From: Microcystis aeruginosa FD4
GTDB lineage: Bacteria > Cyanobacteriota > Cyanobacteriia > Cyanobacteriales > Microcystaceae
Direction: 5' to 3'
DNA length: 64,000 bases
Assembly (NCBI RefSeq): GCF_009792235.1
Contig: NZ_CP046973.1
Location: forward strand, 4,526,001-4,590,000
The position numbers and the translations under genes were made by a program. Below, one piece after another: positions 24,180 to 31,839 of the stretch. The notes below the pieces were generated by a model. It had not been told where the DNA came from. It made no database searches and saw only the letters and a list, made by a program, of their open reading frames with translations. The stretch's first letter is position 1, and the number at the start of each line of letters is the position of its first letter.

Positions 24180-25259
24180 ATGTCATTAGCCAAACTTATC
24201 AATCATGGGGGGGGGGAGAAGCAGAGCTTATCAAAGGCTCTGCTGAAATCCTTTTCTTTAGTCACGGCCACTGCGATCGGATGTATTAGTATCGCCACCA
24301 GTGCCACTGCAGCCACAGCCACTTTTTCCTTCGCTTTCGGTAGCAACGGTACGGGGAACGGTCAGTTCGCTAACCCCAGAGGTATCGCCGTCGGTAGCGG
24401 TGGTAATATCTATGTGGCTGATGCTGGCAACAGTCGCGTACAGATATTCAACTCCAGTGGTGTCTTCCAGTCCACTTTCGGTAGCAACGGTACGGGGGAC
24501 GGTCAGTTCGCTAGCCCCCTCGGTATCGCCGTCGGTAGCGGTGGTAATATCTATGTGGCTGATACGTTCAACAGTCGCGTACAGGTATTCAACCCTAGTG
24601 GTGTCTTCCAGTCCGCTTTCGGTAGCTTCGGTACGGGGAACGGTCAGTTCAGCTCCCCCTTCGGTATCGCCGTCGGTAGCGGTGGTAATATCTATGTGGC
24701 TGATACGTTCAACAGTCGCGTACAGGTATTCAACTCCAGTGGTGTCTTCCAGTCCGCTTTCGGTAGCAACGGTACGGGGAACGGTCAGTTCAGGTTCCCC
24801 AACGGTATCGCTGTCGATGGCGGTGGTAATATCTATGTAACTGATACTAACAACAATCGCGTACAGATATTCAACTCCAGTGGTGTCTTCCAGTCCACTT
24901 TCGGTAGCAACGGTTTGGGGGACGGTGAGTTCTTTAGCCCCGTCGGTATTGCCGTCGATGGCGGTGGTAATATCTATGTGGCTGATGCTGGCAACGATCG
25001 GGTACAGGTATTCAACTCCAGTGGTGTCTTCCAGTCCACTTTCGGTAGCTTCGGTTTGGGGGACGGTCAGTTCGCTAGCCCCGTCGGTATTGCCGTCGAT
25101 GGCGGTGGTAATATCTATGTGGCTGATACGAACAACGGTCGCGTACAGGTATTCAGCCAAAGTCAGCCGCCGGTGTCCACTCCCGAACCTTCTGGTATTA
25201 TCGGATTAGGGGTACTAGGGGGTGGTTTAGTGGTGCGTCGCCTCGCTAAACGTCGTTAA
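24180..25259 (+). CDS. Six-repeat NHL propeller with PEP-CTERM tag
   Basis: 359 residues. A signal peptide ends near residue 45 (LVTATAIGCISIATSATA). Six repeats of about 47 residues follow, each of the form FGSxGxGxGQFxxPxGIAV, GGNIYVADxxNxRVQVFxxx, the NHL pattern of a six-bladed propeller. The end is STPEPSGIIGLGVLGGGLVV plus a basic tail, a PEP-CTERM sorting tag. The protein is thus exported and probably held at the surface or in the matrix. The ATG at 24180 is followed by ten G at 24207-24216; loss or gain of a G would change the frame before the signal peptide. Repeats are nearly identical at DNA level (141-bp unit). Confidence 0.88.
   Translation: MSLAKLINHGGGEKQSLSKALLKSFSLVTATAIGCISIATSATAATATFSFAFGSNGTGNGQFANPRGIAVGSGGNIYVADAGNSRVQIFNSSGVFQSTFGSNGTGDGQFASPLGIAVGSGGNIYVADTFNSRVQVFNPSGVFQSAFGSFGTGNGQFSSPFGIAVGSGGNIYVADTFNSRVQVFNSSGVFQSAFGSNGTGNGQFRFPNGIAVDGGGNIYVTDTNNNRVQIFNSSGVFQSTFGSNGLGDGEFFSPVGIAVDGGGNIYVADAGNDRVQVFNSSGVFQSTFGSFGLGDGQFASPVGIAVDGGGNIYVADTNNGRVQVFSQSQPPVSTPEPSGIIGLGVLGGGLVVRRLAKRR
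24207..24216 (+). promoter_or_regulatory. G10 tract in coding start of NHL gene
   Basis: Ten G after CAT within the first ten codons. At ten G the ATG at 24180 reads into the protein; at eleven G the ATG at 24205 would do so instead. Such a tract is a candidate for slipped-strand phase switching. Confidence 0.55.
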
Positions 25260-25269
25260 TCGCGCTTGG

Positions 25270-25312
25270 GGTGGGGAGATGGTCGGAAATTTACCTAATT
25301 CCCCACCCTTTG
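25270..25312 (+). terminator. Possible terminator hairpin after NHL gene
   Basis: GGGGTGGGGA and TCCCCACCC can pair over a loop of about 25 bases, followed by TTTGCGG. The loop is long and the T run is short, so this is a weak candidate. Confidence 0.35.
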
Positions 25313-25324
25313 CGGTTAAAAGCT

Positions 25325-25447
25325 TTAATTGTGCTGCTGTCTTTGTAATTCCTTGATAGTTGCGGGGGATAAATCGGTAAATCGGGCGATTGCGATCGCA
25401 ACTGGTGCGAGGGTGAGGGGTTGGTCAAGGGATTGTTTAAGGGGCAT
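25325..25447 (-). pseudogene. Chimeric 40-aa ORF: PEP-CTERM start fused to Rpn end
   Basis: From an ATG at 25447 the frame reads MPLKQSLDQPLTLAPVAIAI then ARFTDLSPATIKELQRQQHN. The first half recalls the signal peptide of the PEP-CTERM gene at 18013 (MPLKSS...APVA), the second half is the C-terminal end of the second Rpn type (ARFTDLSPDAIEELQ at 23240-23290). It is an open frame made from pieces of two genes, most likely recombination debris. Confidence 0.6.
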
Positions 25448-25489
25448 ATTCTGAATTGAATTTGCTGACAATACCTGTCATTTTGTCAA

Positions 25490-25540
25490 GGATTTTGTTA
25501 TTTATATTTCTTATACTTCATCTAGCTATTGATTACTCGA
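25490..25540. repeat. Dispersed repeat, copy B
   Basis: From ATTTTGTCAAGGATTTTG to GATTACTCGATA, matching copies A (18612) and C (26536). It ends at the junction with the vapB 3' piece. Confidence 0.65.
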
Positions 25541-25541
25541 T

Positions 25542-25707
25542 ACGGTCAGGTGAGCGTTCCCCCCGATATTCTTCTCGATAGGAAGGTAAGATGATACGGG
25601 TGACTGTTTTGGATGACTCGGAAATCGTCCCCGAACCGAGCGAGAAACCTGAAAAAACGATGTTCGAGGCGATTTCTTTAAATACACGGGGATTTACATT
25701 CGAGCGG
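25542..25707 (+). pseudogene. vapB duplicate, 3' piece
   Basis: The sequence resumes at ACGGTCAGGTGAGCGTTCC, matching the intact vapB from about 17259 to 17424 with a one-base loss in the C run and some substitutions (GATACGGGTGACTG for GATGCGAGTGATTG). It ends after GATTTACATTCGAGCGG and has no PIN gene behind it. Together with 18862-18948 it accounts for one whole antitoxin gene, minus its last codons. Confidence 0.85.
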
Positions 25708-25857
25708 TTAGCTAAGATTTGTTACTGATTGAGTCGGGGCAGAAGATTAGAGCTATAAATGATGATGGAAACGTTTGTTGTTGGTGCTGAATACTTGACT
25801 CAAAGGAGTCTGCTTAGAGTAAGCCAATCGGCATCATAGTCAAGAGGTAATTTAATG

Positions 25858-26511
25858 ATGAGTGAAGACCAAAATTTGCCACTTTGGGTACAAGATCGCG
25901 AAGAAGTTATTAACAAGGCTGATGAAATTCAATGGCGCTATGGAGATCGTCCAGATTATTCGCACACCAATAGATATCTGGAAAAGGAACGAAAATTTAA
26001 TCACGCCGAAAAATCTCTAAATCAGATCGCACATAATCTGGTGAAAACTTTTGAAATGGAGGCAACATTTAAGACTAATCCTCAACAGTGGCTTTCTGTG
26101 GTGGAAGGTAAATTCCGCATGAGTACTAATGGAGGCAAAGAATATACTGCTGAAGATATTGTAGAGCAAGGAACATATAACCTATTTCTTGGAGATTCAG
26201 ATCAATACAGTTCTTCTAATGAAACCTTTGAATCTTCTTACAATCTCTTCCACGCTGCTTTCCCAGATGGTTTTCACTGGGAGTTGATCGAAGTTGTGGC
26301 AGGTCCTCCCAACGTCGTCTTTAAATGGAGACATTGGGGAACTTTTAAGGGTAACTATCAAACACATCAACCCACGGGAGAAACAGTTGAAATTGTTGGA
26401 CTTAGCCTGGCAAAAGTCACAGAGGAGTTGAAACTTGAGTCTGTCGAGCATTATTTTGATACTCATCAATTTTTGATGAAGTTAACCAGTAGAATGCCCA
26501 ATCCTATGTGA
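25858..26511 (+). CDS. SnoaL-like protein
   Basis: About 217 residues. The C-terminal two thirds (TAEDIVEQGTYNLFLGDSDQ, LFHAAFPDGFHWELIEVVAG, VFKWRHWGTFKGNY and VEIVGLSLAKV) match the SnoaL-like cone-shaped alpha+beta barrel used by polyketide cyclases and many uncharacterised proteins: the pattern 'AFPDxxxxxxxxxxxxxxVxxxWxxxGTHxGxx' is present with F for H. No signal peptide. The N-terminal 70 residues are charged and helical. GAGGT lies about 12 bases upstream; either of the ATGs at 25855 or 25858 would serve. Substrate unknown. It stands alone among TA and repeat debris. Confidence 0.75.
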   Translation: MSEDQNLPLWVQDREEVINKADEIQWRYGDRPDYSHTNRYLEKERKFNHAEKSLNQIAHNLVKTFEMEATFKTNPQQWLSVVEGKFRMSTNGGKEYTAEDIVEQGTYNLFLGDSDQYSSSNETFESSYNLFHAAFPDGFHWELIEVVAGPPNVVFKWRHWGTFKGNYQTHQPTGETVEIVGLSLAKVTEELKLESVEHYFDTHQFLMKLTSRMPNPM

Positions 26512-26535
26512 TTGGGGTTGCTGACAATCCCAATC

Positions 26536-26627
26536 ATTTTGTCAAGGATTTTGTTATTTGTATTTCTTATACTTCATCTAGCTATTGATTACTTGATTGG
26601 GGATTCAGGGCGATGCGCTTTTCTGGG
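26536..26627. repeat. Dispersed repeat, copy C
   Basis: Same stretch as 18612-18700 with few changes, from ATTTTGTCAAGGATTTTG to GATGCGCTTTTCTGGGGTT. Its end supplies the start codon region of the HigA-like gene at 26613. Confidence 0.7.
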
Positions 26628-26984
26628 GTTCGATTTAATAACTCGCAAGAATACGAGCGATTTTTAAGCATAATTGAAGGGATGATGTCACGGGAGTTAA
26701 TCAATGACGAAGGACTATTATTCGATTTACTGGTGTTATTAGTGGAAGAATACGAGCGCAAACATTATCCGATCGCCCGAACAAATCCTACCGCTACGTT
26801 AGAATCTTTACTGCATGAATTCGATAGGGAGTGTCTTATCGATATTTTCGGCGATCGGGATAGGGTAGAATCGGTGATGCTGGGGAAACAGGCGATCGCC
26901 CCCTCTCAAGCCGAGTCTCTAGCCGAATTTTTTAATCGTTTAAGTGCGAAACTGGCGTTAAGCGCCCGTGATTTTCTCTTGTAG
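26613..26984 (+). CDS. HigA-like antitoxin without visible toxin
   Basis: 123 residues. The middle (LLFDLLVLLVEEYERKHYPI then NPTATLESLLHEFD) and the helix-turn-helix part (ECLIDIFGDRDRVESVMLGK to LSAKLALSARDFLL) follow the COG5499 HigA-like pattern 'YE..HYPI......L......G....L....G.....VLxGKR..S...'. Such proteins bind DNA and neutralise HigB-type RNases. No HigB gene is next to it. The ATG at 26613 lies in a dispersed repeat, so the true start might be a later codon, for instance the Met near residue 24. Confidence 0.7.
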   Translation: MRFSGVRFNNSQEYERFLSIIEGMMSRELINDEGLLFDLLVLLVEEYERKHYPIARTNPTATLESLLHEFDRECLIDIFGDRDRVESVMLGKQAIAPSQAESLAEFFNRLSAKLALSARDFLL

Positions 26985-27132
26985 CCTCGCTTTTCCTTCG
27001 GGAACCATATAACAAATCCTTACTTTCTTCAGAGCTTAGATTAATTAAGATAATGTTACAAAACTTTATGAAAAAGGCGTAGTATGATAATTTACGCCAG
27101 TAAAGCGAACACAATAAGGAGCAACACCCATA

Positions 27133-28023
27133 ATGCAGTCGGCCGAGATGTTGCTGACAGTCCCCAAAGAGTATTTAAAAGCACCGGGGGGCTTCAACCC
27201 AAACGTTACCATGTTTTTCAGTGCCTTGAGCCTAATAACCCTATCTACCTGTGGCTATTGGCTATGGTCCTGGCCCGACTGGATTTGTTTTAGTGCTAAT
27301 GTCCTCGCTTTACATTTATCGGGGACAGTTATCCACGATGCCTCTCATAATTCTGCCCATAGGAATCGGGTATTTAATGCTATTTTAGGTCATGGCAGTG
27401 CTTTAATGCTCGGTTTTGCCTTTCCGGTCTTCACTAGAGTCCATTTACAGCACCACGCTCACGTTAACGATCCCGAAAATGATCCGGATCATTTTGTCTC
27501 TACTGGTGGACCGTTGTGGATGATTGCGGCCAGATTTTTTTATCACGAAATCTTCTTTTTTAAGCGGCAACTCTGGCGAAAATACGAACTGCTGGAATGG
27601 TTCCTCAGTCGTCTTTTTGTGGCTACCATAGTCGTCGTCGCCTGTCAATACGGTTTTATCAGCTATGTGATGAATTTTTGGTTTGTTCCCGCTTTAGTGG
27701 TGGGAATTGCCCTCGGTTTATTTTTTGATTATCTCCCCCATCGTCCTTTCCAAGAGCGTAATCGTTGGAAAAATGCCCGCGTTTACCCCAGTACCCTCTT
27801 AAACCTGCTGATTTTAGGGCAGAATTATCATCTCGTGCATCATCTCTGGCCGTCGATTCCCTGGTACAAATACCAACCAGCATACTATGCCACTAAACCG
27901 CTTTTAGACGCAAAAGATTGTGAACAGTCTTTAGGCCTACTGCAAGGTAAGAATTTCTGGAGTTTCCTCTACGATGTCTTCTTGGGGATTCGCTTTCACT
28001 CCCATTCTTCTAAAACTTCTTGA
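27133..28023 (+). CDS. crtR: Beta-carotene hydroxylase CrtR
   Basis: A 296-residue membrane di-iron hydroxylase that adds hydroxyl groups to the ionone rings of beta-carotene or related carotenoids to give zeaxanthin and similar pigments. The His boxes HDASH (about residue 66), HLQHHAHVND (about 103) and HLVHH (about 235) are all present, spread between four or so hydrophobic segments. Length equals that of other cyanobacterial CrtR. AAGGAG lies about 11 bases before the ATG. Next on this strand is a small secreted protein gene 98 bases on. Zeaxanthin formation protects the photosynthetic membranes under strong light. Confidence 0.95.
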   Translation: MQSAEMLLTVPKEYLKAPGGFNPNVTMFFSALSLITLSTCGYWLWSWPDWICFSANVLALHLSGTVIHDASHNSAHRNRVFNAILGHGSALMLGFAFPVFTRVHLQHHAHVNDPENDPDHFVSTGGPLWMIAARFFYHEIFFFKRQLWRKYELLEWFLSRLFVATIVVVACQYGFISYVMNFWFVPALVVGIALGLFFDYLPHRPFQERNRWKNARVYPSTLLNLLILGQNYHLVHHLWPSIPWYKYQPAYYATKPLLDAKDCEQSLGLLQGKNFWSFLYDVFLGIRFHSHSSKTS

Positions 28024-28121
28024 TCTCATTTATCGTAATGGTGAGGTACAAAGTTTTCATTTTGGGGAGTCGGTATCTGTACTGGTTTTGTTGTCAACCT
28101 GATTTTTTGAAGGAGGATTTT

Positions 28122-28439
28122 ATGGGTCAACATTGGGGAAAAGCCTTAATTTTAACAACAACTTTCTTGACAATTAACATCAATTATGCTAGGTCTTTAA
28201 CCTTTGGTGAGGCCGTTGGTATTGGAGCGGGGGCCCTGTTAATCAACCGGGTGGTACAGGATAATAGACAACGTTATCGATTTGTACCACCAGAGCAAGA
28301 ATTTCAGCGCGGACTAGAGGACGGGTTTAACTTTGCTCGCTATGATAATCCGCGCAATTCCAGGGACTACGATGACGGTTTTATCGAGGGACGGAGACGC
28401 CGGGAGTCGGGTTGGGCCAGTCCCAACCGGAGAAACTAA
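28122..28439 (+). CDS. Small exported hypothetical protein
   Basis: 105 residues from an ATG at 28122 with a perfect AGGAGG at 28111-28116. The N-terminus (WGKALILTTTFLTININYA) is a signal peptide. The mature part has a Gly-rich hydrophobic stretch (GEAVGIGAGALLINRVVQD) and then a highly charged tail with FQRGLEDGFNFARY and DDGFIEGRRRR, repeats of a short 'F..G..DGF..' pattern. I do not recognise the family. The stop codon directly abuts the stop of the next gene on the other strand. Confidence 0.65.
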   Translation: MGQHWGKALILTTTFLTININYARSLTFGEAVGIGAGALLINRVVQDNRQRYRFVPPEQEFQRGLEDGFNFARYDNPRNSRDYDDGFIEGRRRRESGWASPNRRN

Positions 28440-28994
28440 TTATTTTTTTGGTCTGCGTCCCACTTCGGCGGTTTCTTGAATGGAAAATATCCTCAATTTG
28501 CCGTCGATGGGAGCTACTTTAGCCACCGCTGTCGATGCCACTATATAGTTATCACCCTCGGTGTTGGTAATATTGACTACCCGCTCGCGAGTGATTATCG
28601 CCATCTCGTCATTAGCAAGAATATCCACATCCCAATTCTCAGAAAGAACCTCCATACTTTTAATATTTTTGTAGGATTCCTCTAAAAATCTTTTATGTTC
28701 CGTGATGCCATCTAACTCAAAAATTTCGGTACTAGCATTGGTTTTAATGGTCAATTGCGAGGAAATAAATGGGGCATAGTGTTTGAGTATTAGGGCGATA
28801 TTTTTATCTTTAATAGCGGTTTTAATGTCTTCAATCATTGCTTTAATTTCCGCTTCGCTGATTTTTTGTCCCCAATCGCTACTACTCGATTGTTTCACTG
28901 GCACTATCGAGGGATTAGCATGGACAAAAGCGGGGGAGATGCTGGGGAGAAGGGATAAACCGAGCAATAGAACAATTAATTGGGGAGAACGCAT
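28440..28994 (-). CDS. Exported NTF2-like protein
   Basis: 184 residues. A signal peptide covers residues 1-26 (LIVLLLGLSLLPSISPAFVHA). The rest (IEDIKTAIKDKNIALILKHY, ITEHKRFLEESYKNIKSMEV and MAIITRERVVNITNTEG) has the helix-then-sheet layout of an NTF2/SnoaL-type fold, often a ligand-binding or scaffold domain. ATG at 28994 is preferred to a TTG at 29018. It ends tail to tail with the gene at 28122 without a gap. Function unknown. Confidence 0.65.
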   Translation of the reverse strand: MRSPQLIVLLLGLSLLPSISPAFVHANPSIVPVKQSSSSDWGQKISEAEIKAMIEDIKTAIKDKNIALILKHYAPFISSQLTIKTNASTEIFELDGITEHKRFLEESYKNIKSMEVLSENWDVDILANDEMAIITRERVVNITNTEGDNYIVASTAVAKVAPIDGKLRIFSIQETAEVGRRPKK

Positions 28995-29069
28995 AATTAA
29001 TAAACTTGGTAAATTCAACCCGAATCATAGCATTTTCTCGTTACCGAATAAATCCTCAAGCTGAAAGGG

Positions 29070-29235
29070 CTGCATCTCATATTGGTGACTTTCTCTCACC
29101 TATAGGTGAGCAGCAGCAGTTATTAAAAGAGGGCGTGCAATTCGCCCCTACAATAATATTATTGCGCCCATGGTAGGGGCGCATCGCGTGCGCCCAAAAT
29201 GTAATATAGATATTTCTACAAAATTGAGATACACC
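29070..29235. mobile_element. MITE family B, copy 2
   Basis: Reverse-oriented copy of 6641-6798, about 166 bp. Ends TGCATCTCAT and GAGATACACC are partly inverted. It contains the stem CTCACCTATAGGTGAG, two GGGCG hairpins and the centre AATAATATTATT. Confidence 0.75.
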
Positions 29236-29305
29236 CAGGTGAAAGTCCCTAGTTAGGGAAGCTAAGAGAGGAAAATTCTGGCTGTGCAAAGTCTAGGTTG
29301 ATACT

Positions 29306-30109
29306 TTAGCTATTTTTGCTTGATATTTCCAGAATAACAGGGGTATGATCGCTAGGTTTTTCTTGTTTTCTGGGTTCTCGATCGATCAGACAATTAACGG
29401 CTTTTTCGTATAGCTGAGGAGTTAAATAAAGATGATCGATTCGCCAACCTCGGTTACGAGCAAAACCACCGCTGCGATAATCCCACCAACTATAATGTCC
29501 TGCTGCCGAGGTGAATTTTCTAAAGGCATCTTGTAAACCAATTTCTAAGACCTTTTCTAAAGCTTCTCTTTCTTTAGCTGAAGACATAATATGATTTTCT
29601 TTGCCTTTGGGATCATAAATATCTTTATCTTCTAAGGCAATATTAAAATCCCCACAGATACATAATTCTTGGGGTTGAGAATTAATTATTTTATCTAGAT
29701 ATTTCCTGAGAGTTTCTAACCATTTAAGCTTATAAATATACTTGTCACTTTCTAGAGAAGAACCATTAGGAACGTAGAGATTAATAATCCGAATATCTCC
29801 GATTACTCCAGTAATTAACCGTTTCTGTTCGTCCAGTTCTCCCGTTAAATTTTCGCCGATAATTGGACTAAATCCCACGGTGATATCGTCCATGGGTTTC
29901 TGGCTAAAAATCGCTACACCATTATAGGCTTTTTGTCCAGAAATATAGAGATGATAACCCAAAGATTCAAAAGCTTCTCTGGGAAAATCTCGATCGATTA
30001 CCTTGGTTTCTTGCAAGCATAAAACCTCAACGGGATTGAGTTGTAACCAATTAATTACCTGCTCTTGTCGGCTGCGAATCGAGTTGACATTCCATGTGGC
30101 GATTTTCAT
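29306..30109 (-). CDS. xth: Exodeoxyribonuclease III
   Basis: A 267-residue AP endonuclease/3'-exonuclease of the exonuclease-endonuclease-phosphatase fold, for base excision repair. Seen: KIATWNVNSIRSR with Asn7, LCLQETK with metal-binding Glu34, YVPNG, CGDFNIA with the Asp-Asn pair, the DAFR and YSWWDYR stretch, GWRIDHLYLT and the final SDHTPV with the catalytic Asp-His pair. All key residues are present. I chose the ATG at 30109 since it opens the conserved strand; longer frames run into the preceding gene's end. It follows cpcT by 22 bases and is probably co-transcribed with it. Confidence 0.95.
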   Translation of the reverse strand: MKIATWNVNSIRSRQEQVINWLQLNPVEVLCLQETKVIDRDFPREAFESLGYHLYISGQKAYNGVAIFSQKPMDDITVGFSPIIGENLTGELDEQKRLITGVIGDIRIINLYVPNGSSLESDKYIYKLKWLETLRKYLDKIINSQPQELCICGDFNIALEDKDIYDPKGKENHIMSSAKEREALEKVLEIGLQDAFRKFTSAAGHYSWWDYRSGGFARNRGWRIDHLYLTPQLYEKAVNCLIDREPRKQEKPSDHTPVILEISSKNS

Positions 30110-30131
30110 AGCTAAAAACCAAGAATTTTTC

Positions 30132-30716
30132 TCACACTTCCTCGGCAAAACTGGCGCGACGCACAAACTCAAAGGGACCAGCGATCGAACCCCAGACTAA
30201 TTGATCGGTTTCGGTATCTAAACCGCGATCAACGCTAATTAATCCCTGTTCACTAATTTCAAAACTATTATCTAAATAAGTCATTTTATCTTTGCGAAAG
30301 ACTAAACATTGTTTCCCCGGTTTCACCACCCCTTTAAAACTGTTACCCGTCCAAGTTACATTCATATCACAACCCGGCATCGGTTCTAATAGTTCTAAGC
30401 TGAGATTTTTGAGACGCTGGGGTTCTCTAGAGGCACCAAAAAAGTTAGCTTCCTCTTTAACTTTAAAGTTTTCTAGTTCAATATGGTCATCGACTACCGA
30501 TAATTTAAATACTCGCAAACGATAGGGGGTATTGAGCATAAAATCGTAGGCCTGCTCTAAAAATAAACTGGTTCCCTTCAGTAATTCATCGGGCAAAGGA
30601 CGCATACACACGCGAATATGGGCAAAAAAAGGCGGATTAGCAAAAGCTTGTTCTTGATTACTAAAATCCGCCGCCATCCAGCGCGCTAGGGTTTTTATGT
30701 CCGTGGAATGAGTCAT
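30132..30716 (-). CDS. cpcT: Phycobiliprotein lyase CpcT
   Basis: A 194-residue CpcT/CpeT-type lyase, which attaches phycocyanobilin to Cys-153 of the phycocyanin beta subunit. The sequence LARWMAADFSNQEQA, PPFFAHIRVCMRPLP, LEQAYDFMLNTPYRLRVFKL and the later VWGSIAGPFEFVRR are those of the CpcT branch. The lipocalin-like fold has no catalytic Cys requirement visible. It acts in the cytoplasm before phycobilisome assembly. Its stop is 22 bases before xth. Presence of CpcT implies phycocyanin-containing phycobilisomes in the organism. Confidence 0.93.
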   Translation of the reverse strand: MTHSTDIKTLARWMAADFSNQEQAFANPPFFAHIRVCMRPLPDELLKGTSLFLEQAYDFMLNTPYRLRVFKLSVVDDHIELENFKVKEEANFFGASREPQRLKNLSLELLEPMPGCDMNVTWTGNSFKGVVKPGKQCLVFRKDKMTYLDNSFEISEQGLISVDRGLDTETDQLVWGSIAGPFEFVRRASFAEEV

Positions 30717-30815
30717 AATTTTTGAGATGTGAATGGCTATTAGCTATCAGCCATCAGCTAGTTAATCGCTCTGATAAATTTTCACTGATTACTGATAACT
30801 ATGCCCCGACAATTG

Positions 30816-31274
30816 TTATTGTGCAATTACTTTAATTTCGATATCGGCACTAACTTCGGGATGGAGTTTGACTTGTACTTTATAGACTCCCAATTGACCG
30901 ATATCGGGGACGGTAATACCACGGCGATCGATTTCTAATTTAGCATTTTCTAGAATAACCGTAGCCACATCTTGACTGGTGACAGTACCGAAAATGGCCT
31001 CGTTTTCACCCACCTGTTTAGGGATGCTGTAGGGACTGAGTTTTTCGATCGCAGTTTTTCTGGTTTCCGCTTCTTGTTTTTCGGCCAGGAGACGTTGACG
31101 CTCTTTTTCTTTCCTAAATTCTGCCTGTTTCATCGCACCCTTGGTGGCTAAAACGGCCACACCTTGGGGGATAAGGTAATTGCGCGCATAACCGGGGGCC
31201 ACTTCCACCACATCGCCATTTTCACCTAATTTGCTGACTTTTTGATTGAGGATAACCTGCATTCGTTTCGCCAT
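30816..31274 (-). CDS. rplI: 50S ribosomal protein L9
   Basis: 152 residues. The N-terminal domain MQVILNQKVSKLGENGDVVE, VAPGYARNYLIPQGVAV, a long charged connecting helix (KQAEFRKEKERQRLLAEKQE) and the C-terminal domain with IFGTVTSQDVATVI and LGVYKVQVKLHPEV match L9, which binds 23S rRNA domain V. Length is normal. ATG at 31274; another Met is four codons later. The gene stands alone, with a repeat-filled stretch (AGCCATCAGC-type) before cpcT. Confidence 0.96.
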   Translation of the reverse strand: MAKRMQVILNQKVSKLGENGDVVEVAPGYARNYLIPQGVAVLATKGAMKQAEFRKEKERQRLLAEKQEAETRKTAIEKLSPYSIPKQVGENEAIFGTVTSQDVATVILENAKLEIDRRGITVPDIGQLGVYKVQVKLHPEVSADIEIKVIAQ

Positions 31275-31343
31275 GAGCTTGACCTAAAACAATAGTTCCA
31301 AAACCTTTATCATACCATGTAATCGTCAAGTCTTGATCACAAG

Positions 31344-31712
31344 TTAGTTATTGCCAGCGGCGATTATTTGGGTTAATAGGGGACCGATTGCCTGAAAGGC
31401 CGAGGGTAAAACCGCTACGGTGGCGGCTGCGATAATAATTGTCGTGGCTAATCTCAGCACTTTCTCGGAGGCTTTTTCGTAGGTGTCAAATTTATAGTCG
31501 AGCTTGTCTAATCTTTGGTCTATTTCCTGAAAGCGTTGCCCCATAGCATCAAAACGTTGGTCTATTTCCTCAAAACGTCGGTCTATCGCCTCAAAACGTC
31601 GGTCTATCGCCTCAAAACGTCGGTCTATCGCCTCAAAACGTTGATTTACTGCTGTTTGGAAGCTTTTCAATTCGTTGAGAACATCGGTTAGGGTGGGTTC
31701 TTGAGTGGACAT
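31344..31712 (-). CDS. Coiled-coil protein with C-terminal membrane helix
   Basis: 122 residues. From about residue 20 to 70 there are tandem heptads of the form RFEAIDR (four near-identical, then RFEEIDQ, RFDAMGQ, RFQEIDQ), a clear coiled coil. A hydrophobic segment near the end (VLRLATTIIIAAATVAVLP) could be a membrane helix. AAGGTG precedes the ATG at 31712. It resembles the protein at 34136-34480 in layout (helix repeats then membrane helix). The 21-base repeat could vary in copy number. Function unknown; small membrane-tethered coiled coils of this sort are frequent in cyanobacteria. Confidence 0.75.
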   Translation of the reverse strand: MSTQEPTLTDVLNELKSFQTAVNQRFEAIDRRFEAIDRRFEAIDRRFEEIDQRFDAMGQRFQEIDQRLDKLDYKFDTYEKASEKVLRLATTIIIAAATVAVLPSAFQAIGPLLTQIIAAGNN

Positions 31713-31839
31713 GGTGACACCTTGGGGAATTTGATCGCCTAGCACAATTATAACCTTAAGTCAAGCTTTTTTGATAAAAATTAACTTTTTTGTCGGTAAT
31801 ATTTTGACCTTGTTCTGGTATTGGAGACAACCAGTATTT

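Noticed and set aside
24258..25160. A 300-codon open frame on the minus strand opposite the NHL gene
   Set aside because: It is a mirror of the six 141-bp repeats, with repeated text of no known kind; the plus-strand frame has a signal peptide, NHL blades and a PEP-CTERM tag.
29236..29265. CAGGTGAAAGTCCCTAGTTAGG resembles bases found near group II intron 5' regions
   Set aside because: No intron domains, reverse transcriptase or domain V-like hairpin follows; the match is too short.
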